In this document: positions 16,199-25,037 of the stretch, piece after piece
How positions within the stretch are numbered: the stretch's first letter is position 1
How the letters are laid out: every line of letters begins with the position of its first letter
Assembly (NCBI GenBank): GCA_910585375.1
Contig: CAJUCZ010000014.1
Coordinates: 1-49,121, forward strand
Length of the DNA: 49,121 nt
Source: an uncultured Alphaproteobacteria bacterium
Lineage (GTDB): Bacteria > Pseudomonadota > Alphaproteobacteria > RF32 > CAG-239
Direction: 5' to 3'
Position numbers and translations under genes: made by a program
Notes under the pieces: model-generated
Told to the model about the DNA's origin: nothing
The model's database searches: none
The model's input: only the letters and a program-made list of their open reading frames with translations

Positions 16199-19100
16199 AT
16201 GTTTTCGAGAATCTTTATTGAGCGCCCGCGTTTTGCGATGGTAATTTCCATCGTTTTGACGTTGGCGGGCGTTATTTCCATTTTCTCTTTGCCGATTGCT
16301 CTCTATCCCGAGATTACACCGCCGGAAGTGGTGGTTTCGGCGTCTTATCCGGGAGCCAGTGCGGAAGTTGTTGCCAAGACCATCGGTATTCCGCTGGAAG
16401 AAGAAATCAACGGCGTGGAAGACATGTTGTACATGAGTTCTTCATCCGAGAACTCCAGTTATTCTCTGACTGTAACTTTTAAGGTCGGCGTTGACCGCGA
16501 TATGGCACAAGTCAAGGTGCAAAACCGTATTCAGCAGGCTCAGTCCAAACTGCCGACGGAAGTGACGCGTCAGGGGCTGACGGTTCGAAGCCGTTCTTCC
16601 AATATTCTCGGCTTTATCACCGTTGGTTCTCCGAAAGGAACGCACTCGACTTTGGAACTGGCCGACTATGTACAGAATAACATTAAAAACAATCTGGCGC
16701 GCGTTTATGGTGTGGGCGAGGTTAATGTTTATTCTTCCCGCCTGAGTATGCGGGTTTGGCTGGATGCTGATAAAATTACGGCTTTAAATCTGCCGCTTTC
16801 AGCTGTAACGGCGGCAATTGAAAGCCAGAACTACCAGCCTTCACTCGGAAGCGTTGGCGCCATGCCCGGCGACGGACATCAGCAAATGGTTTATACGCTG
16901 CAGACTTTGGGGCGTATTAACGAGGTGGAGGATTTTAAAAACATTATTGTCCGGACGGCCGAGCAAGGTGGTTTGCTGCGTTTGAAAGATATTGCCCGCG
17001 TTGAGATTGGTGAAGAAAATTACCATGCGACTTCCAAATTTAATAATGCGCCGAACGTTGCCATTGCAATCAACCAGCTGGCCGGAGCCAATGCTCTTGA
17101 AGCCATGGCTGCCGTTAAGGCTGAAATTGAGAAGCTTTCGCAAAATTTTCCCGAAGATATGACTTATATGATCGGTTATGACTCAACGGAGTATATTGAG
17201 GCTTCAATCGAGGAAGTTGTCTTTACGCTGATTCTGACTTTTGCTCTGGTGGTGCTGGTATGTTATATCTTTTTGCAAGACTGGCGGTCTACGTTGGTGC
17301 CGACCCTGACCATTCCGGTATCTATTTTTGCGACGTTTGCCGTGATGCTGGCGTTGGGATACAGTATTAATATGCTGACGCTGTTCGGGCTGGTACTGGC
17401 CATCGGTCTGGTGGTGGATGATGCGATTGTGGTGGTTGAGCGTGTGCTTTATCTGATGGAAACAGAAAAGTTGACGCCGAAAGATGCGACGATTAAGGCG
17501 ATGGAGCAGGTTTCCAGCGCTGTTATTGCCACAACGCTGGTGCTGCTTGCCATCTTTGTTCCTGTCGGATTTATGGGCGGGATTACCGGACGAATCTATC
17601 AGCAGTTTGCCGTGACGATTTCGACCTCGGTTTTCTTCTCGTCCGTAAATGCTCTGACTTTATCTCCGGCTTTGTGTGCGACAATTCTGCGACCGCTGAA
17701 AAAGATTACGCATGGTCCGTTGTTCTGGTTTAACCAGACATTGAACAAGACCCGAGATACGTATGTGGCGATTGTTGCGATTGTGGCCCGTAAGGTTTCC
17801 GTCATTGCCCTGTTGTTCGGTTTGATTGTTATCGGTGTTTATGCGTTGTTAAGTATCAGCCAGACTTCGTTTATTCCGAATGAAGACCAAGGTGTTATCA
17901 TGGTCAATATTCAGCTGCCGGAAGGCGCAACGCGTGAACGGACGCAAAAGTTTATTGATGAGATTTATCCGTTGATGAAAGAAGAGCAGGGTGTTGACAG
18001 CGTTATGATTGTTGCAGGTGTCAGTATGATTGGCGGTTCCGGCGAAAATGTTGCTCTGGGCTTTATTACCTTGCGTCCGTGGAATGAACGCAAAGGTGAG
18101 GAGTTGTATTCAACCAATATTCTGAACCGTATCCGAGCCAAACTAGCTAATAAGCCGCAAGCTGAGGTTCAGTTGTTTGAACCGCCTGCGATTATGGGGC
18201 TTGGTATGAGCGGCGGTATGGATTATCGTTTGTTGTCGACCAACACGGATAATCCTCAGCAGATTGAGGCTGCTTTGCAGAATATGTTGTTGCAGGTTAA
18301 TCAGTCACCGGAAGTTTCTTATGCCTATACGACTTATACTGCGAAGACGCCGAATATTTATCTGGATATTGACCGGCAGAAAGCTGAGGCAATGGGTGTG
18401 GCAATCGGTGATATTTTTGCAGTTTTGCAGAATTATCTCGGGTCTAGCTATATTAATGACGTCAACTTCGGTACGCAGGTGAACAAGGTTATGATTCAGG
18501 CTGACTGGAAGTTTCGTAAAGATATTGACAGTATCGGCAATCTGCATGTTCAGAACAAAAACGGCGAAATGGTGCCTCTGGGCAGTGTGGTTAAACTGCG
18601 CAAAGTTTTGTCGCCGCGTGTGGTTACGCGTTATAACCAGTATCCGAGCGCTTCTATTACGGCGGTTCAGAACAATTCCGTCAGTACCGGCGAAGCGATG
18701 GCTTCTCTGGAACAGTTGTCTAAAGGATTGCCGCGGGGCTTTACATATGACTGGTCAGGTATCAGTTATCAGGAAAAAGCCAGCGGCGGCCAGATTGGCT
18801 ATCTTTTGGCACTGGCGATTACTTTCGGCTATTTGTTTTTGGTTGCGCAGTATGAAAGCTGGCTGACGCCGCTGCCGGTGTTGACATCGGTTTCCGTGGC
18901 AATGCTTGGCGCTTTGGCCGGTTTGTTTATTACCGGACTGCCGTTGAGTATTTATGCCCAGTTGGGTTTGATTCTGCTTGTCGGTTTGGCCAGTAAGAAT
19001 GCTATTCTGATTGTGGAGTTTTCCAAAGAAGAGCAGGAGCGCGGTACATCAATCGTCCGGTCGGCGCTGGTCGGAACCAAAGAGCGTTTTCGCGCGGTGT

Positions 19101-19297
19101 TGATGACGGCCTTTACTTTCATTTTGGGGGTATTGCCGATGATTGTGGCGACAGGTGCAGGAGCCAGCAGCCGTATTGCCATTGGCGTTCCGGTATTTTA
19201 CGGGATGTTATTGGGTACTTTTGTCGGTTTGTTGGTCATTCCTTTATTGTATGTGTTGTTCCAAACCCTCAAAGAAGCCACTGTTAAAAGACAGTAA
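16199..19297 (+). CDS. RND multidrug efflux transporter (HAE1/AcrB type)
   Basis: 1032-residue proton-driven inner-membrane pump, normal length for the family. The transport residues are present: paired Asp in GLVVDDAIVVVE (TM4) and Lys in GLASKNAILIVEF (TM10). The start MFSRIFIERPRFAMVISI and other AcrB landmarks (YPGASAEVV, FIPNEDQGV) match. It is the last gene of the tetR-MFP-RND operon; no TolC-type channel gene is present, so a shared channel elsewhere is expected. Substrates are likely hydrophobic compounds, possibly bile acids in a gut setting, but this is inference. Confidence 0.95.
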   Translation: MFSRIFIERPRFAMVISIVLTLAGVISIFSLPIALYPEITPPEVVVSASYPGASAEVVAKTIGIPLEEEINGVEDMLYMSSSSENSSYSLTVTFKVGVDRDMAQVKVQNRIQQAQSKLPTEVTRQGLTVRSRSSNILGFITVGSPKGTHSTLELADYVQNNIKNNLARVYGVGEVNVYSSRLSMRVWLDADKITALNLPLSAVTAAIESQNYQPSLGSVGAMPGDGHQQMVYTLQTLGRINEVEDFKNIIVRTAEQGGLLRLKDIARVEIGEENYHATSKFNNAPNVAIAINQLAGANALEAMAAVKAEIEKLSQNFPEDMTYMIGYDSTEYIEASIEEVVFTLILTFALVVLVCYIFLQDWRSTLVPTLTIPVSIFATFAVMLALGYSINMLTLFGLVLAIGLVVDDAIVVVERVLYLMETEKLTPKDATIKAMEQVSSAVIATTLVLLAIFVPVGFMGGITGRIYQQFAVTISTSVFFSSVNALTLSPALCATILRPLKKITHGPLFWFNQTLNKTRDTYVAIVAIVARKVSVIALLFGLIVIGVYALLSISQTSFIPNEDQGVIMVNIQLPEGATRERTQKFIDEIYPLMKEEQGVDSVMIVAGVSMIGGSGENVALGFITLRPWNERKGEELYSTNILNRIRAKLANKPQAEVQLFEPPAIMGLGMSGGMDYRLLSTNTDNPQQIEAALQNMLLQVNQSPEVSYAYTTYTAKTPNIYLDIDRQKAEAMGVAIGDIFAVLQNYLGSSYINDVNFGTQVNKVMIQADWKFRKDIDSIGNLHVQNKNGEMVPLGSVVKLRKVLSPRVVTRYNQYPSASITAVQNNSVSTGEAMASLEQLSKGLPRGFTYDWSGISYQEKASGGQIGYLLALAITFGYLFLVAQYESWLTPLPVLTSVSVAMLGALAGLFITGLPLSIYAQLGLILLVGLASKNAILIVEFSKEEQERGTSIVRSALVGTKERFRAVLMTAFTFILGVLPMIVATGAGASSRIAIGVPVFYGMLLGTFVGLLVIPLLYVLFQTLKEATVKRQ

Positions 19298-19391
19298 ATT
19301 GTCATCAAGCTTGAAGGTTTCTCGCTCGTGTACCTTTTTTGTACACGTCGCTTGAAGCCTTCTTCGCAGCATAACAATTTCTTGTCTTTTA
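19285..19391. repeat. GTAC-core palindrome after the RND operon
   Basis: The apex CTCGTGTAC-CTTTTTT-GTACACGTCG is almost the same as at 38302-38323. The outer arms TAAAAGACA..AAATTGT and ACAATTT..TGTCTTTTA pair, and the left arm is made from the last codons and stop region of the RND gene. A 20-bp direct repeat (GTCATCAAGCTTGAAGGTTT) occurs at 19301-19320 and 19401-19420, flanking the apex. Confidence 0.75.
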
Positions 19392-19432
19392 AGTATCAGC
19401 GTCATCAAGCTTGAAGGTTTAACAATGTCATT

Positions 19433-19463
19433 ATGAAAAAGGGGATTTTTTTCCTCTTTTTTT
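19433..19463 (+). terminator. Likely terminator of the RND operon
   Basis: AAAAAGGGGA and TCCTCTTTTT pair around a T loop and end in a T run. Confidence 0.7.
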
Positions 19464-19532
19464 GTAGACAAAGTCTGACCGTTACAGTAAATTGGACATA
19501 GGTAAAAGATTATTATTTTAAATTTTTATGTT

Positions 19533-19979
19533 ATGAATAAATTTTATGAAAAGCAAGGTTATTCCTTTGCTTATGGTTCTTTTCTTCTGTTATCTTATGT
19601 CAGTTGTTTATCCGGCGATATGTATGAGATTATCCGGCAGGCTGTTGCTGAGGGATATGGTTATATTGTAGCTAAAAAAGAGAATGAATGTATTTTTCTT
19701 GGATGGATTTATCAGGAGGAAAACCGAAGCAGTCTTGCGTGTCGGCATTTGTCTGCGGGAGATGAAGCATTGCGGGAATATCCTCAGGAAGAGCGTTTCT
19801 TGCTGACGATAAGTCGTGGAAACCTTGAAGTTATTCCGGCAGGCGCTCTTACCGATGTTCGGAGAATCAGTGAGGAAGAATTATTGCAGGCCATGGTTTT
19901 ATTTTCAAAGCATGAGGTTTGTATAGAAAAGTCCGGAAAAGCTCCGATTGCCAATTTGAAAGTCCGGCGTTATTATTAA
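19533..19979 (+). CDS. Orphan protein, 148 aa, unknown
   Basis: Soluble protein without a signal peptide or recognised motif; mixed helix/strand pattern with a Glu-rich middle. The ATG lies after TTATTATTTTAAATTTTTATGTT with no Shine-Dalgarno, the leader type shared by the other orphan genes. No strong promoter was found. A bidirectional terminator follows and separates it from the convergent lipoprotein gene. Confidence 0.6.
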   Translation: MNKFYEKQGYSFAYGSFLLLSYVSCLSGDMYEIIRQAVAEGYGYIVAKKENECIFLGWIYQEENRSSLACRHLSAGDEALREYPQEERFLLTISRGNLEVIPAGALTDVRRISEEELLQAMVLFSKHEVCIEKSGKAPIANLKVRRYY

Positions 19980-19983
19980 AAAC

Positions 19984-20017
19984 AAAAAACCGACAAGCTT
20001 TAAGCTTGCCGGTTTTT
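19984..20017. terminator. Bidirectional terminator
   Basis: AAAAACCGxCAAGCTT pairs with AAGCTTGxCGGTTTTT. It serves the plus-strand orphan gene and the minus-strand lipoprotein gene. Confidence 0.88.
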
Positions 20018-20034
20018 CTTATTGATCGGGAATT

Positions 20035-23000
20035 CTATAATTCAGGACCGTATACCGTACCATCGATGGTTATTGTACCATCGCTGTTGGTATTATATGA
20101 TCCTAAACGAGGATCGGATACTCCATAGGTGTTGCAGTTGGCTGCAGACATTTGCGTATGAGAGCTGGATCCGTCAGAAGCCTGATAGACCCAACCTTGG
20201 GCCAGACTTTCTTTATCCCATCCTTTGGCAATAATTGTTGCCGGATGCCAAGAACCGTCTCCGCTTGTTGCAGAAACAACTCCGGATGTAGCAGCACCAA
20301 TCCAAGTGTACCAGTTACCGTCTATGTTTGCATAGAGGCCATTTTCACAAGTGATTGTCAAACAAGTTGTTCTGTCGGCGGCATTACCGTTTTTAAGAAC
20401 GACTGTTTTGTTTGCGCTTGTAATTTTGCCTAAGCCTCCGGGGATGATTACGTCCGGTTGCTCAGGTTCTACTGGTTCATTTTTAACGACTTTAATGGTG
20501 ACATCCTGAGTCTTATCACCCAAAGAACCCTGATGATATGCACAACTATAATTCAGATGCGTCAGATAGCTTGTGGTATTACCATTTGTGTTACCTGCAT
20601 CTTGAGTATAATTAACATATGACGGAGTCAAATCCGATGCCAGCATTTCCAAATCTTTTCCTGCAATGTGCAGAACGGCAGTTTCATTTACCGTTGTAAC
20701 GGGGTGAGAGAAACCACTGAATGACGATGTATAAGTCTTTGTGGTTGTTGTCACCGTGAACTTGCCTTCCGTACGGGTTGTGGAAGAAGATCCTGCTTGA
20801 GAGATGCCAGTATGAGAAACGCTGTTGTCAGCTTTCTCAACTTCAAACGGATTTGCCAAATTCCAGCTCAGTTGATACTGAATCTCATAATTCTCTTCTC
20901 TGGTTTCACCTTTGCTGTTTGTGATAATCACAGTAGCAGAAGATAATCCGGTATTTGTCAAATTACGAGTTTTGAATTCAGCATTCACATCGGTTACGGG
21001 GTCTTCCGGTTCGTCAGCTTTAACACGGATTGTACCTTCCTGAGTTTTGGAAGTTGAACCGGTGTTATATGAACAGGTATAGTTCAGTCTGGTCGGATAG
21101 CTTGTAACACCATCGCTGGTTGTTCCGCCGTCCTGACTGTAATCATTGTAACTTACCACCATATCGGCAGAAGGCATTGTCAAATTTTGACCGGCAACGG
21201 TAATTGTTGCTTTTTCAACCTCAGTATAAATCTTGTGGCTGAAACCATTGAACGAAGCGGTCTTCGTTGTTTTGGTCTTGGTAATTCTGAATGCATTCAG
21301 CGTTCTGGTGCTGGTAGACGTTGTTCCGCCGCTGATACTTGAGAAGACAACAGAATTGTCACTCTTTGTTACGTCAAACGGATTGTCCAAGCTCCAAGAA
21401 TTGTTGTACTGAACTTGTACAGAAGTATCACGTTCCGCGCCTTTATTGTTGCGAATTGTGATGATTGCACTAGCCAGACCATCATCTGTCAGGTTGTCAG
21501 ATTTAATCCAGGCATCAACATCATAAACATTATCCGGTTTCGGATCTTCTTTCTTCACTCTGATAACGCCATTCTGTGTTTTTGATGTTGTCTTATTGTT
21601 GTAAGAGCAGTCATACTTCAGATGGGTCGGATAAGAAACAAGGTTGTCAGCCGTTGTCGGATTATCCTGAGTGTAAGATTTATAAACCGGAACCAAATCA
21701 GAAGAAGGCATTGTCAACACCTTGCCGGCAACTTTAATTGTTGCTTTCTCGTTCACCGTAGTGATTTTGTGAGAGAAGCCGTTAAAGCTTGAAGTTTTTA
21801 CGGTCTTGATTGTCTGGATCGTAAATGCTCCGCTGGTACGTGTTGTCGTGTTGCTTGTTCCGTCAGAAATGCTCTGATGAGAAACAGAATTATCAGCCTT
21901 AGTGACATCGAAATCAGTATCCAACGACCAAGAGATATTGTATTGGATTGCGACTGTTGTATCTCTTTCACCGCCTTTGTTATCTACGATAGTAATGGTA
22001 GCGTGAGATTTATTGTTGTCGTCCAAGTGACTTTCTTTGATGTAGGCATCAACGTCTTTTGTCGGCTCTTCAGGTTTGTTCGGATCATCCGGATCAATCG
22101 GAGTTTTCTTTTTCCATACTTCATACAAAACGTTGAACTTTTCGTTTTCGCCGCTGGTGTTGCTGGCGGTCATCGAAATTGTTATCAGATAAACCTGATA
22201 AGTTGTTCCGTTTTCAGTTTTTTCATACTGGCGTTCAGCCTTATATGAGTTGTAACCGATATTGTTGAAGTAGTGGTAAGGAAGCTCAATTGTCTGGCCG
22301 CCGAAGCTGTAAGTTGCCTTTTCCCAATAGCTGCTGATCGTGAAGCTCTGGCCGCCGCAAGTGAACTTGAAGTCCTTTGACGTTGAACCTGTGCTTTCCG
22401 AACCGGAGCCGGTGCAAGAAAAGTCCAAGCTTTCCTGATATACTTTCTGTTTGCCCGGGAATTCAAACCATGCGTTGATGGTACCTTTCTTAGAGTCCTG
22501 CTTTACAGAACCGTCATTGTAATACTGATTGATAATCCAATTCCAAGTATCGATATATTTGATGTATTTGGACTGGCGGTCATATTCACGCGTGAACGTG
22601 GATTTTTGCTGATCGGCCTCAATCTTATCCAATGTCGGGTCAACAGGAGTGTCACCGCCTTTGGTGATAACCAGTTTTACAGGGATATATACTTTATATA
22701 CCTTGTCCGAGTTTTCCAGCTGCTTTACACTTCTTGTTGCCAAAAAGCGCAAAATCGCGTTGTAGCTTTCGACTTCTTTGCCGTCAACCACTTCCGGCGG
22801 AAGCTTTTTGTATTCCTGTACGCCGTTGAATTCAACTTTTGTGAATTCGAAGTACGGGAGTTCGAGCTTTTTGCCGTGGGCTTCAAGCACCTTAATTCTT
22901 GATTTGGCGTCAAGCGTCAGGCTCTTGCCGTTTTCAAAATTGAAGGTGTATTGCTGCCACTTCATGTTAACGCTGTCGTTTTTTTCGACTTTGTTGACAT

Positions 23001-23349
23001 TTTTCTGGCTGATGTTTTTGGAGTCAACGTACCAAACCAGATCAGTCGGGTACTCAATGGAAGCCGTTGGGTTCCATACGATAGAGGAATCCTTGCTGGT
23101 CTCGTCTTTGTACAGCAAGATTAAACGCCCTTCACCTTTATCGGTGAATTTCTTTTCGCCGGCAATTGAGTCGATGGAGATGTTTTTCAAGCTCCAATCG
23201 GTTTCAGCAAGTTCAATGTCGGTAACGGGGTTGGATTTTCCGTCTCCCAAACCGTAAACTTCACTGTCTTCGCAGGCGTTAAACACACATGCCCAAAGGG
23301 CAAGCACCAAAATTGTGATGCAGTTCCGAAATAAATTTTTCTGTCTCAT
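20035..23349 (-). CDS. Large surface lipoprotein with three Ig-like repeats
   Basis: 1104 residues. A hydrophobic start ends in FNAC, a lipobox-like site; the mature end would be CEDSEVYGL, with acidic residues after the Cys as in Bacteroidetes surface-export lipoproteins. An N-terminal region of strand-rich sequence (about 30-425) precedes three tandem domains of about 175 residues (about 429-605, 605-781, 781-965), each with SWSL/SWNL, FNGFSH/FSGFSH and SYxTHL/SYPTxL landmarks. Pro-rich linkers (PDPDDPNKPEEP-like) join domains. The last ~135 residues match the end of the lipoprotein at 25038 (TCL-I-C-NG-YANIDG-WYTW, GTITIDG-VYG). There is no Shine-Dalgarno. Likely an exposed adhesin-like or binding protein; no exact family assigned. 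Confidence 0.8.
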   Translation of the reverse strand: MRQKNLFRNCITILVLALWACVFNACEDSEVYGLGDGKSNPVTDIELAETDWSLKNISIDSIAGEKKFTDKGEGRLILLYKDETSKDSSIVWNPTASIEYPTDLVWYVDSKNISQKNVNKVEKNDSVNMKWQQYTFNFENGKSLTLDAKSRIKVLEAHGKKLELPYFEFTKVEFNGVQEYKKLPPEVVDGKEVESYNAILRFLATRSVKQLENSDKVYKVYIPVKLVITKGGDTPVDPTLDKIEADQQKSTFTREYDRQSKYIKYIDTWNWIINQYYNDGSVKQDSKKGTINAWFEFPGKQKVYQESLDFSCTGSGSESTGSTSKDFKFTCGGQSFTISSYWEKATYSFGGQTIELPYHYFNNIGYNSYKAERQYEKTENGTTYQVYLITISMTASNTSGENEKFNVLYEVWKKKTPIDPDDPNKPEEPTKDVDAYIKESHLDDNNKSHATITIVDNKGGERDTTVAIQYNISWSLDTDFDVTKADNSVSHQSISDGTSNTTTRTSGAFTIQTIKTVKTSSFNGFSHKITTVNEKATIKVAGKVLTMPSSDLVPVYKSYTQDNPTTADNLVSYPTHLKYDCSYNNKTTSKTQNGVIRVKKEDPKPDNVYDVDAWIKSDNLTDDGLASAIITIRNNKGAERDTSVQVQYNNSWSLDNPFDVTKSDNSVVFSSISGGTTSTSTRTLNAFRITKTKTTKTASFNGFSHKIYTEVEKATITVAGQNLTMPSADMVVSYNDYSQDGGTTSDGVTSYPTRLNYTCSYNTGSTSKTQEGTIRVKADEPEDPVTDVNAEFKTRNLTNTGLSSATVIITNSKGETREENYEIQYQLSWNLANPFEVEKADNSVSHTGISQAGSSSTTRTEGKFTVTTTTKTYTSSFSGFSHPVTTVNETAVLHIAGKDLEMLASDLTPSYVNYTQDAGNTNGNTTSYLTHLNYSCAYHQGSLGDKTQDVTIKVVKNEPVEPEQPDVIIPGGLGKITSANKTVVLKNGNAADRTTCLTITCENGLYANIDGNWYTWIGAATSGVVSATSGDGSWHPATIIAKGWDKESLAQGWVYQASDGSSSHTQMSAANCNTYGVSDPRLGSYNTNSDGTITIDGTVYGPEL
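20455..22065 (-). repeat. Three tandem ~530-bp coding repeats
   Basis: The three domains of the lipoprotein are also visibly similar as DNA (for example around 21165 and 21705, where GAAGGCATTGTCAA recurs). This fits recent tandem duplication and makes copy-number change by recombination possible. Confidence 0.75.
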
Positions 23350-23504
23350 TTTTTTTAATTTTTTGAGGTTATTAATCTATTTGAAAAACTATTTGGGAAT
23401 TTGGACAAATATCGGCGTGTTCATCTCTGTTTTATAAGAAAAGATTTCCCGCTCAATAATATTCCATCATAATTTTGTCCCATAATAATTTTTTGTTGGA
23501 TTAT

Positions 23505-23533
23505 AATATAGTATATTTTGCGATGAGTTGCAA
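23505..23533 (-). promoter_or_regulatory. Promoter of the large lipoprotein gene
   Basis: Minus strand TTGCAA, 17 bp, TATATT. The start point near 23498 gives an A/T-rich leader of about 150 nt before the ATG at 23349. Confidence 0.6.
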
Positions 23534-23655
23534 GTAAAAAATGCAAATTTTTTGAGGAAAATGTAGTATATTTGTCCAATATGGAATTTTGGCAAATTTA
23601 CAGGGCGGCGAAGTGATGAAAGAGAGAGAAAGTGGCAGCGAGGTGCTGAAAGAGG

Positions 23656-23686
23656 GTGGCGGCGATGTAGTCGGAGAGGGAAAGGA
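23656..23686 (+). repeat. 31-bp direct repeat, copy 1
   Basis: Begins GTGGCGGCGATGTAGTCGG and is repeated exactly at 24037-24067, both copies inside the polypurine tract. Confidence 0.85.
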
Positions 23687-23914
23687 GAGATGAAAGGGGG
23701 CAAGGGAGAGAAAAGAGGCTGCGAGAAGGGAAGGGCAACGACAGAAGAAAAAGGTTGGGTATGTAGGGGAAAGAGAAGAAGAAATGAAGCAAGAGTAAAC
23801 AAGGGAGAGAAGAAAGGTGAAGAGAGAAAGAAAAGGAGGGGAAGCGAGGGGGAAGGAGAGAAGAAAAGGGGAGAAAAGAAGAGGCTGTGAAAGAAGAGGA
23901 AGGAAAGAATGGCA

Positions 23915-23998
23915 GTTATTCTGAACGGAGTGAAGAATCCAGATTGGTGAATAAGGCTATATTGTTTGACTGGATTCTTCGCGTTGCTCAGGATGACG
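23915..23998. repeat. Palindromic intergenic repeat (GAAGAATCC type)
   Basis: TTCTGAACGGAGTGAAGAATCC-AG and CTGGATTCTTCGCGTTGCTCAGGAT form two ~26-nt arms around a ~28-nt spacer. The wording is like the widespread bacterial intergenic palindromes containing GGATTCTTCGC..GCTCAGAATGAC. Confidence 0.7.
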
Positions 23999-24036
23999 GA
24001 GAAAAAGAAAAGAGGATGACAGAGAGAAAAGAGGGC

Positions 24037-24067
24037 GTGGCGGCGATGTAGTCGGAGAGGGAAAGGA
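24037..24067 (+). repeat. 31-bp direct repeat, copy 2
   Basis: Same 31 bases as 23656-23686; distance between copies is 381 bp. Confidence 0.85.
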
Positions 24068-24130
24068 AAAAGGGGAAAAAAGAACGAAAGAGGAGGGCGA
24101 AAATGGGAGGTGGGATGGGTTAAAATGGAA

Positions 24131-24158
24131 AGAGCCGCAAACCGTAGTTTGCGACTCT
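24131..24158 (-). terminator. Terminator of the outer-membrane barrel gene
   Basis: On the minus strand AGAGTCGCAAAC pairs with GTTTGCGGCTCT around TACG; the following T run is short and interrupted. Confidence 0.65.
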
Positions 24159-24177
24159 TCGTGAGAGAACTTCTTCA

Positions 24178-24873
24178 TTAGAAGTGATATCTTAATGCAA
24201 TTCGGATGCTATGCCCGAAGTCGTGTAAGTCTTCAGACATGATTGTCCGCTTTGCGTTTTCCCCTACTGTTTCTACCAAAGCGGGGCGGTCGTTTTTATA
24301 CGATTTCTCGCTCGGGTAGAAAGTAAAGCGATAAGAAGCTTCAAGTTGCCAATGCGGGGCAACACGGAAGCTTACACCAGCACCGGCTGTTGCCTGGAAC
24401 TGGAACTTCCGTAGAACATTTACCCCCTGGATTTCTCCAGTGGATTCATTTTCGATCAACTGGAAACCAGTCGATTGTTTTCCTGCACCGGCACCCACCG
24501 TCAGGAACGGGATAACGCGGCCTTTGATAAGGTCGTAATTTACCAGTCCCATAGCGGACGGGTTCTTTTCAGACCATGTACCTTCCGCTTCAATACGGAA
24601 AGCATTTAGTCTGATACCAACGGCAGCACCAGCGAGGGCGCCTTTTTCGGTCAAGTCGTACCCGCCGATAATTTTGCCGTACCACGATGTGTTGCCATCG
24701 ATTTTTAAATATCGGCGGCTTTCACCATTGGTTTGGTAACTTCTCTCTGCTGTCGTGGTAATCTTGCGACTATCACGATATGAGGCACGAGACTGTGCGC
24801 TCATAGAGAAGTTAACCACTGCTATCATAATCACTACTAATATGGCCTTAACGGCCTCAATATTTGTTCTCAT
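24178..24873 (-). CDS. Outer-membrane beta-barrel protein
   Basis: 231 residues with a signal peptide ending near SMSAQ (Bacteroidetes-like AQ cut site). The mature part consists of alternating strands (GKIIGGYDLTEKGALAGAAVG, AFRIEAEGTW, PFLTVGAGAGK, WQLEASYRFTF, IRIALRYHF) and ends in Phe, the usual last residue of outer-membrane barrels. Eight strands or so, OmpA/Opa-like in size. There is no ribosome site; an A/T-rich leader precedes the ATG. It lies between two related lipoprotein genes on the same strand, so it may help form one surface assembly. Confidence 0.8.
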   Translation of the reverse strand: MRTNIEAVKAILVVIMIAVVNFSMSAQSRASYRDSRKITTTAERSYQTNGESRRYLKIDGNTSWYGKIIGGYDLTEKGALAGAAVGIRLNAFRIEAEGTWSEKNPSAMGLVNYDLIKGRVIPFLTVGAGAGKQSTGFQLIENESTGEIQGVNVLRKFQFQATAGAGVSFRVAPHWQLEASYRFTFYPSEKSYKNDRPALVETVGENAKRTIMSEDLHDFGHSIRIALRYHF

Positions 24874-25037
24874 AATTTAATAATTTTTGTGCTCCACCCT
24901 CCAAGGTGTTTTTTTAGAGGAGGGCGGAGCGGATTAAAGACTAAATTTTTTTGTTGCCGAGGGGTACTCGGCTAGAAATATCTTGTGGCTGAAAGACCGG
25001 GGAAGCCCCAATCCCTCAGCTCTTAGTTTATTAGCAA

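Larger units (their letters stand above)
23610..24120. other. Second polypurine tract with internal repeats, no gene
   Basis: Plus strand almost entirely G/A, interrupted by the palindrome at 23915-23998. No credible gene. The open frames across it give low-complexity products. It lies between the outer-membrane barrel gene and the promoter of the large lipoprotein gene. Confidence 0.75.

Noticed and set aside
24900..25030. Insertion sequence ends between the barrel and lipoprotein genes
   Set aside because: Short inverted words such as CACCCTCC/GGAGGGCGG occur, but there is no transposase and no target duplication.
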